A stretch of DNA of 64,000 nucleotides from Eudasyphora cyanicolor (GCA_963930755.1 OZ005735.1:243716394-243780393), one strand, 5' to 3'. Shown: positions 46,563-59,084, numbered from the stretch's first letter. The notes: a model not told the origin generated them from the letters alone. Made by a program: numbers and translations.

Positions 46563-46855
46563 CGAGATATTTGTATTTTGAGTATTGCTAAAGAAAATCA
46601 AAATTTTGCCCGAGATATTTGCATTTTAAGTTTTGCTAAGGAAAATCAAAATTTTGGCCAAAATCGAGTGATAACGAAATTAAGCCCTTTTAGCTCTACG
46701 CTTATTTACCGAGATATTTGCATTTTAAGTTTTGCTAAAGAAAATCAAAATTTTGGTGATAACAAAATTAGGCCCCTTTCGCTCTACGGCGCTTATTTAT
46801 CGAGATATTTGCATTTTAAGTTTTTCTAAAGAAAATCAAAATTCAAAATTCAAGA
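46553..46855. repeat. Tandem repeat grown from a transposase 3' end
   Basis: Units of about 55-105 bp with CGCTTATTTACCGAGATATT, TGCATTTTAAGTTTTGCTAA and AAGAAAATCAAAATTTTGG. The first unit overlaps the transposase fragment's last codons. Confidence 0.75.
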
Positions 46856-47031
46856 CAATATAAAGTTTAATATACATAATTTTAGGGCTCCAAATGATCT
46901 GAAGATATTTTGACATCAACACAAAAAATTAGAATAACAAGTAAGGGACGACTAATGTCGGAGCGTAATATGTGTATTCTGCACAAAAAAGGGAAACAAA
47001 ATATGTGTGGCAGCAAAATATAAATTAAATA

Positions 47032-47889
47032 AAGAGTGGTTAAATTGTAAGGGCCGATGTTAAATGTGAACCACACCTAAACGTCAAGTTTTTTCTGCAT
47101 TTCATTTGACATTTCTTAATTTCAGACTAACTCAATTTCACTCACTTCGTGAGTGAAACATCACTTCGTGAGTGAAACATCACTTCGTGATGTTTTTTTG
47201 ATCAGCATAATCGATCAGCAAATATGTCCACAATCGGGAGAATTGTGCGCAAATTTCAGCAAACCGGGTCTGTAGGAGATGTGAAAACAACTGTGCATGC
47301 TCGCCCAGTTCGTTTGGTGCGGCTTATGGGCAGGCGACGTCATCGGGCCATACTTCTTCGAAATGAGACCGGTCAGGCAGTTACTTTGAATGGTGTTCGC
47401 TATCGTGAGATGATAACGAACTTTTTATGGTGACAATATGTGGTTTCAATAGGACGGTACCACTTGCCACACAGCTAACGAAACAATGGCTCTTTTGCGC
47501 AAGAAATTCAATGGGCGTGTTATCTCACGTCGTGGCGATGTCAATTGGCGCCAAGATCATGTGATTTGACACCGTTGGACTTCTTTCTTTGGGGTTATTT
47601 GAAAGACAAGGTGTAGTCGATAAGCCAGGAACAATTCAAGAGCTAAAGGATGAGATAATTCGGCACATTAACGACATAGAACTTCAATTATGCCTCAGCG
47701 TCATCGAAAATTTGGACCATAGGATGGAGGTGTGCCGCCGAGGTCGCGGCGGCCATTCGGCCGATATTTTGTTCAATACATAATTGAACCATACCAATAT
47801 TATCATAATAAAAAGAAATTACAATAAATTCCTAAATAATTTGTGTTTTATTCAAAATCAACATCGGCCCTTAAAATTTAACCACCCTT
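47032..47889 (+). mobile_element. Internally deleted mariner-type element, third family
   Basis: TA-flanked (47030-47031 and 47890-47891). The inverted ends share GGTTAAAT-GTAAGGGCCGATGTT. Transposase fragments are an HTH segment (MSTIGRIVRKFQQTGSVGD, 47224), then a jump to ETGQAVTLNGVRYREMI, and a C-terminal part at 47589-47783. It lacks much of the catalytic core. CACTTCGTGAGTGAAACAT is repeated near 47140-47190. Confidence 0.82.
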
Positions 47890-48064
47890 TATTTTTTGTG
47901 CAAATATTTTATATTTGGGCATTTGCAAATTGAAACTTTTTGTATAATTTGAGGCATACTATTTTATAAAATCAAAACAATTTTTTTTGTGGTAAAGTTT
48001 TTTTTCTAATATTCCAATTTTCGTGGAAGTTACCTTTATATTTTGACCATATTTGAAGTATAAG

Positions 48065-48345
48065 ATCGATAAAGCCGGGATACCATTTAAATTAAAGCGA
48101 ATTTTGGGGCTAAAAATGCTGAGAGCATCACTTTCACGTCGATATGGAAGTTAAGTAACAGTCGGTACAACAATTAGAAAAAAAATTTTTTTTTTTTAAA
48201 TAGATTTTTGCTGACTAGAAAGAAGTCATAAAAAATAGAAAAAAATTCGCCAAAAAATTGTTTGTTACATTTTTTGAAAGCTAGCATTCTAACGAAAATT
48301 TCAAAATGTCTATGGAAAAATGTATAAATTATGGCCCATATTGTA
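48065..48345 (+). repeat. Dispersed repeat D, copy 1
   Basis: It starts GATAAAGCCGGGATACCATT and includes ATCACTTTCACGT, TTGTTTGTTACATTTTTTGA and AAGCTAGCATTC. A second copy is at 59511-60400, there split by other repeats. Confidence 0.65.
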
Positions 48346-48379
48346 AAAATAGGGAAAACATAATTTTTCATACAGCGTA

Positions 48380-49875
48380 ATGACAAACGTTCATCAAGGC
48401 GATATAGTAATTCCCATGGGAGATTTCAACGCACAAATAGGGTCGGGGAATACAAACCTTGATAATGTAATGGATAGACACGCCGAAGGACGCATGAACT
48501 GCAATGGAGAACTATTTACTGAGCTGTGCGCAAAATACAACATGGCCATAGGCGGATCACTATCCCCACACAAGTCCATACACAAAATCACGTGGGTCTC
48601 TCCAGACCATGTCACGGAGAACCAAATCGATCATCTGGCCATGGATAGAACGTGGAGAGGATCCCTCCTGGACGTAAGGAATAAAAGAGGAGCAGACATC
48701 AGCAGCGTCACCACCTTCTAGTCGGCTATAAAACACTCCGGAGAGAGAACTGCACCCAAATTTGATGTTGCTAAGCTCTCTAGAGCAGAGGTGTCAGCAC
48801 AATAAAGAGGAGCAGACATCAGCAGCGATCACCACCTTCTACATAGTCGGCTATAAACACTCCGGAGGCAGAACTGCACCCAAATTTGATGTTGATAAGC
48901 TCTCTAGAGCAGAGGTGTCAGCACAATATACAGGCGCGTTAAAATCCGCATATGACGTAAGCAATCTAGAAAATATCCGTGATTGGAAATTCATGAAAAA
49001 CACGTTTTTGGACGCCAGCCACAAGCAAAACAGAAGAAAATCTTGGATATCGGACGGAACATGGCAGCTGATACTAGACAGGAAAAGGGCCAAGGAGTTA
49101 TTAAATGGCGCAAAAACCCGTAGCCAGAAGTCGGAGATTTCTAGAAAACATAGTGACCTTAATAAACAAATGAAACGTAGTGCGCGTAAGGATAAGAGGT
49201 TATACACAGAAGGACTTGCCACAGAGGCGCAAGCTGCTGCTGAAACCAACCGCACAAGGGATCTATGTATACCGGATAGCGAAAGTCTTGACCAACAAAA
49301 CGTTTGCCTCGACGAAACCATTAAAGAACTCCCCCGGTGAAACCGTAACCTCAAAAGAAGAGCAGTTCAAGATTTGGACAACCCACTATGCCACCAACCC
49401 AACTATATGTTATTGTGCATCTCATACAACGCGATCAGATATACCCATAAATAGCCCAACAATGATTGAAATCATGAATGCAATCAAGGCTCTAAAGAAG
49501 AACAAGTCGCCGGGCACCGACAAAATAGGCTCAGAAATGTTGAAAGTAGATCCCCATGTCAGCTCCCAAATAATCTGGCCGACAATCGATGATTTTTGGA
49601 GAACGGAACGCATAAACGATGTGTTGAAAGAGGGCATCATCGTTAAAATTCCCAAAAAGCGAGAACTCACTGAATGCACGAATTGGAGGGGATTAACATT
49701 GTTGAGCGCTGTGAATAAAATTATCGCACACATAATTTCAAGCAGGCTTACTTCTGCTCTAGAACAAGAGCTTTGACCAGAGCAGGCTTGTTTTAGGAGA
49801 GGGAAATCTTGCGTAGACCAAATAAATACCTTGAGGGTCATTGTTGAACAATCTGTAGAGTGGAGATCCCCCTTA
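48380..49875 (+). pseudogene. RTE-like non-LTR retrotransposon relic (endonuclease and N-terminal RT)
   Basis: 48380-48721 encodes the end of an apurinic-type endonuclease: IPMGDFNAQIGS, then ITWVSPDHVTENQIDHLAMD, with the catalytic GDFN and QIDH segments. Intervening frames are broken. 49320-49870 encodes the RT start: KKNKSPGTDKIGSEML, then TNWRGLTLLSAVNKIIAHII, a stop at about 49776, and QACFRRGKSCVDQI. The mariner copy M3 replaces everything after it, so no RT active site remains. The endonuclease style (GDFNA, VSPDxVTENQIDH) is typical of RTE-like elements. Confidence 0.75.
48683..48925 (+). repeat. Tandem duplication of about 120 bp in the RTE-like relic
   Basis: AGGAGCAGACATCAGCAGCG through AGAGCAGAGGTGTCAGCACA occurs twice in a row with few differences. 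It shifts the reading frame. Confidence 0.85.
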
Positions 49876-49877
49876 TA

Positions 49878-50127
49878 CAGGGTTTTCCAACAAGAGGTGT
49901 TATTTTGAACCACCCGGTATTTCGGTAGCTGTCACTTTTTAAGCTTTTATTCTTTGGCATTTGACAAGTAGAAACTACGCCATTACTAAAAATGGAACGA
50001 TGTACGATCATCGAACGATACAAAAGGATCAAAAAACGATCGAACAAAAAAACAATACGAACGATAAAAAATCATCTTGACTGATGAGACCCATTTCCAC
50101 CTCCGTGCCTACGTCAACAAGCAAAAT
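49878..50127 (+). mobile_element. Mariner-type M3, left part only
   Basis: It follows TA at 49876-49877 and begins CAGGGTTTTCCAACAAGAGG. It has the same ACGAT-rich replacement of the transposase N-terminus as M2, then a few codons around CTTGACTGATGAGACCC, and stops abruptly at 50127 without a right end. Confidence 0.85.
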
Positions 50128-50533
50128 CCATAGGATTAAAGCGCTTTAAAAATCATGAATATTTTGGGTGTACGCACTTTTATTCAAAAACAAAATAGTT
50201 ATGTCTTCATTAGAAAATTACGTGGTACATCGGCGACATCTATTAGACAATGTAGTACTAGTTGAGACCAACAATTTATGTATCGCATGTGACAATCGTC
50301 CTACAAACAAAAAAGTTACGATAAAAAACTATTTTGGACCGATTCTGCGGGCTCTGAAAATACTTTAAAATTTTTTTTTGCAATTGGCTCGAGGTAAGCT
50401 TTAAAATTCCGCCTCGCATTTAATGACTTTTTTGGTGACCCGGTCTACCGTACATATATGGCGACTATATTAAAAAAATTTACCGATATAGCTAATTTTC
50501 AATCCCAAGTTACCTGCAGATAAAAGAAGTATA
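50128..50533. other. Intergenic DNA, no gene
   Basis: A 66-codon frame at 50168-50368 has no recognisable feature. Nothing else is supported. Confidence 0.35.
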
Positions 50534-51789
50534 ACGTGATCCATTTCGAGGTTCCCTACTTTTTTAAAGAAAAAAACACAGAAAATTCAAATTGAATTGG
50601 AATGTTTATTATCATTTGAAAGAACATTCTTTGGCATTTATTTTTTGAAGATTATGTCTATCAAATGTTGGCCGCGGCTACGTCTCAGATGGTCCATCCG
50701 TTGAGTCCAATTTTCGATGACTCGTTCGAGCATTTCGACAGGTAACTGGCGAATGACACGCGTGATGTTTTGCTCCAAGCCCTGAATCGAAGCGGGTTTG
50801 TCCGCATAAACTTTAGACTTTACATATCCCCACAGGAAAAAGTCTAACGGTGTGATATTACACATTATAAACGTGAAATTATCTGCTCACCGAAGTGTTC
50901 TCTCAATAAATCCATTGATTGATGCGATGTGTAGGAAGTGTTGTTGAAACCAAATGTCGCCGAGATCACGAGCTTCAATTTCAGGCATCAAATAGTCGGT
51001 TATCATGGCACGATAACGGTCGCCATTGACGGTCATTTTTGAAGAAATATGGATCGATGATTCCACCGACCCATAAACCACACCAAACAGTTGTTTTTTC
51101 TGGATGAAGTGGCAGCTCTTGAATCTCTTAAGGTTGCTCTTCGTCCCAAATGCGGCAATTTAGCTTGTTTACATACCCATTGAGCCAGAAATGGGCCTCA
51201 TCGCTGAACAAAATTTGACTCGAAAATGTCGGATCTTCTTGGTACTTTTCAAGAGCCCATAGAGCGAAGCGATGTCGCTTGGGAAGGTCGGGCGGCTTCA
51301 GTTCTTGCACAAGCTGTATTTTGTATGCTTTCAATTTAAGATCTCGTAAGACGTAAAATGCGCCAAGTCGTTCCATACGTTAGTCCGAGTTGCTGCGAAC
51401 GGCGCCGAATCGACTCTCCACGGTCTTCGTGTACACTGTCAGCTATGGCCGCTACATTTTCTTTACTGCGTGCTGGACGTGGTCTATTCGGTCGAATATT
51501 ATCCAATAATGAATGGTGGGTCTGAAGATGGGTGATGGTGTTGCGAATAGTACGCTCAGTAGGCCGATTATGTTGACCATAAGTTGAGCGAAGTGCACGA
51601 AACACATTCCTCACAGAACGTGAATTTCCGTAATAAAGTTAAACGATTTATAAACGTTGTTCAGACGTAAGTCTTTCCATGATGAAATGCCAAACAATAC
51701 TTAACAAAAATAACATGACAGCATGACACGACTCACACGTGATCTGTCAAAAAAAGGTTATTGAAAAAAGTATCTCTACTTCGATACGT
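50534..51789 (-). mobile_element. Mariner-type element, second family, copy 2, inactive
   Basis: TA-flanked (50532-50533 and 51790-51791), 1256 bp, inverted relative to the copy at 33682. Transposase pieces on the minus strand are NVFRALRSTYGQHNRPTERT (51614 downward), SDEAHFWLNGYVNKLNCRIW, then VENWTQRMDHL-type C-terminus. Small deletions remove the second catalytic Asp (QQD is lost near 50940) and the WPPRS segment before the third. Confidence 0.87.
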
Positions 51790-51844
51790 TATCTACACCA
51801 AATTTCTGACATCTAGCTCAATTATTTTTGTTTGTAGTGTGATT

Positions 51845-53110
51845 ACAACTAACGGAGAGACGGACATGGCTAAATCGTCTTAAAATTTTAAGACGATATA
51901 ATTTATGGTGTCTCAGATCAATATTTCGAGGTGTTACAAAGTGAATATAACCCCATCCTATTGTGGAGGGTATAATTAATTAAATTAAAATAACACTAAC
52001 CATATTCATGCTCTTTAGGCATGTGTTCCAATCAAAGGATTTGATAATTTTGATTTGCCATACCTTTAAGATTCTTTCTCTTTGGAATGCCTAACAATTT
52101 CCACTGTGGCAACACTATATCCGAAAAGCGGGGAATCTTTATCGAGAAGTAATATCGTTTAAAATTGGTGTTGGTGTTATAATCCTTCATGAAGTTTAAA
52201 GTCCCCACAATGTATTCATCCCACAGAACACATGGGAACCGATTCAGTGTTATTCATATTTCATAACGAATGAAGTCACTTAAATAATCGAAAGTATAGA
52301 ATTTTTCACCTGCATAATAGCAGCAACAATTCGCACAATGTTTGCGAATACCATACTTTTTCTTATCTCTATATTTATTTGTTATTGTTTGTACTCATTA
52401 CTCCCTCCTCCGCCTCAGTGTATGTACATATGTTTGTACTCGCATGTACCGCGCGCGTATGCATATCTAAATATACATATTTATTCTAGCATTTCAAATG
52501 CACAACACAACAAAATTGCGCTGCTGCCGCTGCTGCTGATAATGAAAGTGAAACTCATTTTAGAAAATTACCTGACCTTGAATTTGTATCATATAAAGTA
52601 TAACAAACGATTAGAGTTCACTGATTCAGGGGAAATTTTGATAGAAATAATTATTTATTGGGTGCACAATGACATATGAGAGTTTGCGTTGCGATTAATG
52701 CAAAATGTAGGAGTCACCCTGTTATAGATTTCGATTAAAAATATAGACAGATAATTCATAACACAGAAAAAAAAACGAAAAAGTGGATAAATTTAAGAAA
52801 TCTGCTTAGTGAATTAAAAATTTTTTGGATTTTGAAACTATAAACAACATTTTATTATTTATTAACGTTTATGTTTATATTATGTTTTCCTTGCAAGCTG
52901 GCGATTTTAGTTTAGCAATTTTTAAAGAAAACGACATTCCTGCGATAGCAACGTACATATTTCCACTAACTGGTCACATTGCCACATGAGTTACATAAAA
53001 ATAAACAATGCAGAATAGGGTGAAACAAATATTGTAGATCTTGGAATGTATTTATATACAAAAAATTATTTGCAATTTAAAGCATAATTTTTTAATTTTG
53101 CCCTTCTCTG
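51845..53110. other. Dispersed-repeat relic followed by unannotated intergenic DNA
   Basis: 51845-51975 carries GACGGACATGGCTAAATCGT and TGTGGAGGGTATAA, the end of the repeat family at 11055. From 51976 to 53110 no gene is supported; the 113-codon frame at 52338-52679 has hydrophobic starts but no recognisable protein. Confidence 0.4.
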
Positions 53111-53149
53111 TAATTCATAAATGAATAACAAAAAAACGCTCCAAAAAAT

Positions 53150-53590
53150 AGTAGAAAATGGTCCGAATTTCCGACCGGTTTCTGGGAATTTGTCCGATTT
53201 GTCGGACCAACTTCGGAAAGATGTCTAACAAAACATCAGAATTTGTTCCGACTTCTCTAACATTTTTCTGACTATCTGTCCGATTTTTCGGACCAATTTC
53301 GGAAGGAAGTCTAACAAAACATCCGAATTTGGTCTGTCGGACCAATTTCGGAAAGAAGTCTGACAAAACATCCGAATTTGGTCCGACTTCTCCGACATTT
53401 TTCTGACTATATGTCCGATATGTCGGAACAATTTCGGAAGGAAGTCTAACAAAACATCTGAATTTGGTCCGACTTCTCCGACTAATTGTCCGATTTGTCA
53501 GACCAATTACGGAATGAAATCTAATCAAACATCCGAATTTGGTCCAATTTGTCCGACCGGTTCCTGACTAATGGTTCGACTTTTCTGAAT
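53150..53590. repeat. Minisatellite with TCCGA/TCGGA words
   Basis: About six units of 50-90 bp: TGTCCGATTTGTCGGACCAA, TTTCGGAAGGAAGTC and AACAAAACATCCGAATTTGG. Each unit contains short inverted words (TCCGA-T-TGTCGGA). Two minus-strand frames stay open through several units because of unit structure. Confidence 0.8.
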
Positions 53591-53829
53591 AAAAAAATAA
53601 TAAAAATAAATAATAATAGTAGATAAATAAATAAAAATAAATGCTTATCCGCGACTTGTTTATTGTTTTGTGGCACAATTGAAAATGAGAGGTGATGTAA
53701 GAAAACAAAAAAAAAAATTATGCAAAACAACAACAACAAGAACCAGTTCTTGCTATTCCATGAAAATTAACAGATAGCTATTTTGCGGGAATTGAATTAT
53801 TGGCACATGGTTACTGAAATAAAACAAGA

Positions 53830-54065
53830 CAAAAATTTTCTTCCGAAAAGAAAAAAAACACCATTCGAAAATGTGCAGAAACGTCGTATAATTCTCGATC
53901 AAGAAAAAAAAAACAATAAACACTTTCGATAATGTGCAGAAACGTCGAATAATTCTCGGTCAAGAAAAAAGCATAAAATCCCTTTCGAGAATGTGCACAA
54001 ACGTCGCATAATTCCCGACTAAGAAAGAGAAAAAAAATCCCTTCCGTGAATGTGCAGAAGTGTAG
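53830..54065. repeat. Tandem repeat of about 60 bp, four units
   Basis: Units share TTTCGA-AATGTGCAGAAACG and TCGTATAATTCTCG followed by an A-rich run. Confidence 0.75.
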
Positions 54066-54239
54066 TGTAAATTTCGTATGGAATTTTAGAGAATGTGGAG
54101 AATTGCCTGACCGATATTGTACAGAAAAGCGTTTAAATGTCTAAAGGAAATTTAGACAATTCGGCTGAATGTCTAATGAAACTTACGAGAATTTGCCGAC
54201 GTTCGGCACATCGAAAATAATTGTTTACTGGGAAGATAG

Positions 54240-54353
54240 GTATGCAGGCGGGAAACTCTGTCGGTAAGTCCAGGCAGAGAGCTCTTTCCGCCTGCCTCTC
54301 TCTCCAACAAACGTTGACACTTGCTTGGAAAAAGTTGCCAAGTGTTAATCTGG
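54240..54353. repeat. MITE-A-related relic
   Basis: It includes CGCCTGCCTCTCTCTCC, AACAAACGTTGACACTTGC and ends GTGTTAATCTGGACTAA, close to the family's right end. Its internal part also matches 3123-3185 inverted. Confidence 0.5.
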
Positions 54354-54490
54354 ACTAACTTATATCGCTTACAATTGCGATATAAGTTAATTAAGTGCTG
54401 TAAAGCACGCCTAATAAGGATATGCTCAACTGACTTATTCATTCTAATGAATTAAATTATTGAGTTCGAAAAAAGAGGGGGGAAATCATA

Positions 54491-55127
54491 CAGGGTTTTC
54501 CAACAAGATGTGTTATTTTGAATCACCCGGTATTTCGGTAGCTGTCACTTTTGAAGCTTTTATTCTTTGGCGGGGTCATTGGACCTTACTTTTTCGAAAA
54601 TGAGGTTGGATAAACAGTTACGGTGAATGGATTGCGCTATCGAGAGATGATTAATGATTTTTTATGGTCGGAGTTGGATGGTATTGATCTGGACAGCGTT
54701 TACTTTCACAAAGACGGCGCTACGTGCCACACAAGCATTTGCAAAACCATTGCTCTGTTACGGGAAAAGTTTCCGGACCGTATTATCTCTCGAGGAGGTG
54801 ATCAAAATTGGCCACCGAGATCTTGTGATTTAACACCTTCCGACTTCTTCCTTTGGGGCCACGTGAAAGATAAGGTCTACGCCAACAGCCCAGCGTCGAT
54901 TCAAGACCCCAAAGATAGAATTCGTGAGGCTATCGAGTACATAGGGCATCCACTTTGCGACTTGGTTATGGAAAATTTCATGAAAAGGATATGGGCCTGT
55001 AAGCGTAGTCGTGGTGGCCATTTGGCTGATGTTGTTTTTCATTATTAACGGCATACCTTCCTCTTTATTATAAAATAAACATCCGATTATTTATCTCAAA
55101 AAATTGAATTTTTCTTTGAATGCCACA
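54491..55127 (+). mobile_element. Mariner-type M4, internally deleted
   Basis: It follows TA (54489-54490). The left 80 bp of the element jumps directly to the middle of the transposase at 54572 (GGGTCATTGGACC). The remaining C-terminal frame is open at 54623-55048, with a Ser instead of Cys near the third Asp block (LTPSDFFLWG). The right terminal repeat is missing. Confidence 0.85.
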
Positions 55128-56210
55128 TAATTAATTAGAAATTTTCCTGAAATTAGTTTAATACATTGGGGTTCGAATTTTTAATATTAACCTATGAATT
55201 TTATTTAAAATGTTAATAAAAATTATCTAAATGGTAAAACAAGTGCTCACTATCACTATTTTTTTTAAAAAATGTATTTCCCAAAAATTAGAAAAAACAT
55301 TTTTTGGCTTTTTACGAACTTTGCAATTGCTTTCGAACGACGCAATATGCAATTACAAATTTTGTAAAACCCAAAACTGATTTTTTTCAATTTTTTAAAT
55401 TTCAAATCCCCATAATAGCGAGCTCTTAATTTATCATTTATCAACTATTTATAAATTTTTTAGTCGAAAATAAAATTTATATGTTAATATTAAAAATTCT
55501 GACCGATTAATTTTCAGCTGGAATTTGTATACCCTCACTTTAGTTGGGAGTGTAAATATCATTTGGTACCGATCAAAATTTCAAGGCATCGAAGGAATGA
55601 CCTAAGACCCCAAGAATGTTCGACTTATATCAGTTTTAGAAAATTTTAGGTTACTTGAGCAATATCCATCCCTCTGGCTGGAGCACACGATAAGTTTTGG
55701 AACGAGAAACCGAGTGACTTTAAATATTGTATGTGGTAATATTTTTTTCTACCTCAGGCTATGTTTGGAAATGTGCCTTATTGGTCCACACCTTCTAGTA
55801 CCTTACCCACAAAGGTTAACATTTAGTGAAATATCGATTATCTAGTAATGTACTCGTATATGTATACTTCTTATCCAAATCTTCTGCAATTCCACACATA
55901 GCAATAGACTATCGCTTTCATATTGGGAAACTCTCACACAAAGGGATCATTTGAGCAAAAGGTTAACAGCTTATAACTTTAGTATTGAAAATTGTGTGCA
56001 GTGTAATGCTTTTACGTTACCTACAGTCCAGAGAAAAATTAGTGTTACTGCCACGCCCCTTATAGTACCTCCTGATTTGATTTCGAAAGTGAATTTGACG
56101 ATTTTTGTGCTGACGTTTTAAGGTCACATTCGTCTGGCAACACTGCTTCTATACCTTCATTCAAAAGAGATGCATTGAAAGTCATCGAGAAATCTCACTT
56201 TAAAATGCTT
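55128..56210. other. Intergenic DNA, no gene seen
   Basis: AT-rich; no open frame, splice structure or element end is convincing. Confidence 0.4.
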
Positions 56211-56212
56211 GG

Positions 56213-56365
56213 TCGGGGGTTGCTATTTATGTTGTGAACCTTGGCAACCCTAACAGCTGTTGGGTGCCATTTGACATTTTGACAATTAACTTCATAAGGT
56301 TTTATCATTTGGTAGTGTTAAAGTTGTGTTACAGCAAAAATTTGAATTAATAGGTGCACATTTGT
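56213..56365 (+). repeat. Mariner left-end relic
   Basis: GGGGGTTGCTATTTATG, CTTGGCAACCCTAACAG and GGGTGCCATTTGACATTTTG correspond in order to the left end of the mariner at 31684. No transposase follows. Confidence 0.6.
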
Positions 56366-57250
56366 GTATCTACTGTAATGATTTTAAATCACTAGGAGTA
56401 TGTGCAAAAAATCAATAGGAATTGCTAATAGAAATTCGTACACTAAAAAACTATGGCATTCACTATGGTGCTAATAATTCATTTTTGTATTTAAATTTAA
56501 GGTAATATAATTACTATTAAATAAATTTTCTTTAGTTTAAATGTGAAAGGTCTTTACTTAAAGTTTTATTGTCTGTAATGTAAGGACACATTTTTAAGGT
56601 GTATAACAAACAGAATTGATGATTAGTGACTGTATGTACTTAAATGACATATCATACCAGCTGAAGGGGTCTTAATTTATTCTTTTTTTATGCCGCAATA
56701 ATAAATAATTGTCATTGTCTATCACTGACGCAAATGCAATTTAATCGTTATCAAATTTTTGGATGTTTTGCGAAATTTCTGGTCTAATTGATTTTAAAAA
56801 GTCAAATCATTAATAGTATGCAAAATGTATAATGAAATGCTGTAGAGTTGCCATTTTGCTTTTATACACAGCCGACTTCATGGTATATGACTTCCAGTAA
56901 AATGGTTGATGTGTTATAATTGTTACTAAAATAATAGTATTTGCCGTTTTGATGGAGAGTGAGAAGTTAGCATAAAGATTTGCGACCACCGCCGCTATTT
57001 TTTTACCATTTGGCAAAATATAGCAAATTACTGAAAAAAAAACGCAGCGGGGGTGGTGCATAAGTAACGCTATGATTTTTTAGTGAATAACTTTTTTTTC
57101 TGATTTTGGCATTTATAAAAGTTTAGATTATAGTTTGTAAATATGAGGACATAACATATAACTTTTCTTATAATTTGAGGTCGCAGCGCCCTCACTTCTT
57201 CTAGACTATTGTCTTTAAGCTGTAGAATGGTTCTTGGTATACTCCTTAGC
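56366..57250. other. Intergenic DNA, no gene seen
   Basis: AT-rich with no supported frame; the minus-strand 83-codon frame at 56810-57061 shows no recognisable feature. Confidence 0.4.
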
Positions 57251-57254
57251 CTTT

Positions 57255-57690
57255 AGATAGCCCCAAAGAAAACCGGTAAGGAAAGACTAATGACGGGCCC
57301 CACTGTTGACACTAGTGCAATACAAAGTATAAATGCTTAAATTTCAGCCATACCAACTGATAAATGGTCTGGCTGACCACTTCTTGGCGTCGGAGGGGAT
57401 CTTTTTATTGGGTAAATATCAAAACATGGACATATTATTATGGATCGTCCCTATGATCGACTATGAGATGCCTCTGCAACAATGTGCGTAAAAATCACGT
57501 CATATTTGCGTGCTGCATTTTGATCACAAGAATACATGGGCATGTCTAAATCGACTTAAAAACTGATTCTATGAAGTTCGGTATAATAAACAATCGGTCC
57601 ATTTCTTATCTTTTTGGCGTTACAAAAAAATGCACTAAATCATAATACCTAGTAACACAGTCTGGTGTCGGGTTAAAGTAAAAAAAATGT
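57255..57690 (+). repeat. Dispersed fly repeat relic (family of 11055)
   Basis: GGTAAGGAAAGACTAATGAC near the start and TCTATGAAGTTCGGTATAAT, TTTTTGGCGTTACAAA and ACACAGTCTGGTGTCGGGTT near the end match the two ends of the copy at 11055-11886. Confidence 0.6.
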
Positions 57691-57862
57691 AAATGTTGAT
57701 GTTCAAAATAAAATTGAACAATTTTGGTTCTATGTTCTATGATGAGCTTTTCAATCATAAATTTCTCAAGTTTTTTTAAAGTTAATTCTGCAAAAAAAAA
57801 ACAAAAAAAAATATGTAAACAATTTTTTTCACTAAATAACGATCATGATTCGCCACCCTCTA

Positions 57863-58757
57863 TCGGGGTTTCAAATAGGGATGATATGATTTTGAAGTGA
57901 CGTTCCGGCCATTTGTAATATGTCATGATCTGTCATTTGTTTTTCATTGTATTCTGTAGTGTTTACAATTTCATCATGGAGAGATATACGCAAGAACAAC
58001 GTTTACAAATTATTCAGTTTTATTATCAAAATAATCGTTCTCCAATTGCAACTTTTCGTGCGCTAAGCCAAATGCAAAAAAAAAAAAACAATTTTCAGTC
58101 GACATACGACCTTGACACCCATATTTTAGCTCTCGTTAAGAGCTATCTTTTTGCCATTGACCGATTCCCGATCTGACGTACCGTTAAGGAGCTAGAGCAA
58201 AAAATAAACTATTCGTTCACATTTAAAAATTATGCTGTACATTTTTTAAAATCCAAAAAAAACACTTTCCAGTCGACCTTCATCCTTGACACCCAATTAG
58301 CAATATTTTAGCTCTCGTTAAGAGCTATTTTTTTGCCATTAACCGATTGTGGCTACGTGCCATACAGCAAATGAAACATTGAATTGTTGCGAGAAAAGTT
58401 TGGAGATTCGATTATTTCAACAAATTGTGATATTGATTGGCCACCAAGAAGTTGTGATTTAACACCATTAAACTATTTCTTGTGGGGTTATTTGAAGTCA
58501 TTGGTCTTTCGAAATAAACCAGACTCTCTTCAAGCTTTACAAGTCAATATTGAACGTGCCATTCATGACATACGACTTGATTTAGTGGAAAAAGTGCTCG
58601 AAATTGGGTTCATCGAATTCGTTCCTGCAGAATGACGTTTTATTTAGAACTTAATTGTATCGATTGTACTTCACATTAAATAAAAAGCTTTTGAATTTCC
58701 TTAACAATATGTGTGAAATGAATGAGTGAGAAATCATATCACTCTTATTGGAAAATA
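57863..58757 (+). mobile_element. Internally deleted mariner-type element, fourth family
   Basis: The termini are similar inverted repeats built on TTTTCCAATAGGGATGATAT. The transposase starts at 57976 (MERYTQEQRLQIIQFYYQNN), breaks at about 58075, and resumes with LREKFGDSIIST and DWPPRSCDLTPLNYFLWG at 58384-58500, to a frayed C-terminus. An approximately 190-bp direct duplication (TTGACACCCA, TTTTAGCTCTCGTTAAGAGC) fills the gap. The partner copy is at 61482-61679. Confidence 0.8.
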
Positions 58758-58900
58758 TAAGCTAGGTCGGTTTGAAAATGTGGCATCTAGAGCCTTCGTA
58801 AGTCAAAGCTGATAGTACTTTACTACGAGATGGAGGTTTATATGAAATCTTATACCGATTTTTCTCATTGCACTAGGAACAATTTAGGCAATATGAAATA

Positions 58901-59069
58901 AAGGGTTTTCCATTAAGACATAACAAATTAGGATGATATTTCGATGAAATTATGAAACGTTGCCCCTAAGTGAACTTTACCATTTTGAAAATGTTTACTT
59001 CGACTAACGTTTTGACACTGAAAGATCATTACAAATACGAAATTGTTATGTCCCTATTGGAAAACCCGG
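58901..59069. mobile_element. 169-bp MITE with TA duplication
   Basis: The inverted ends AAGGGTTTTCCATTAAGACA and GGGACATAACAATTTCG, inverse GGGTTTTCCAATAGGGACAT, are flanked by TA. The outer 12 bases resemble the fourth mariner family, which could mobilise it. Confidence 0.8.
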
Positions 59070-59084
59070 TACAATCCCTATACA

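Noticed and set aside
52338..52679. 113-codon plus-strand frame with hydrophobic start
   Set aside because: No recognisable protein, odd composition and no splice context; treated as unsupported.
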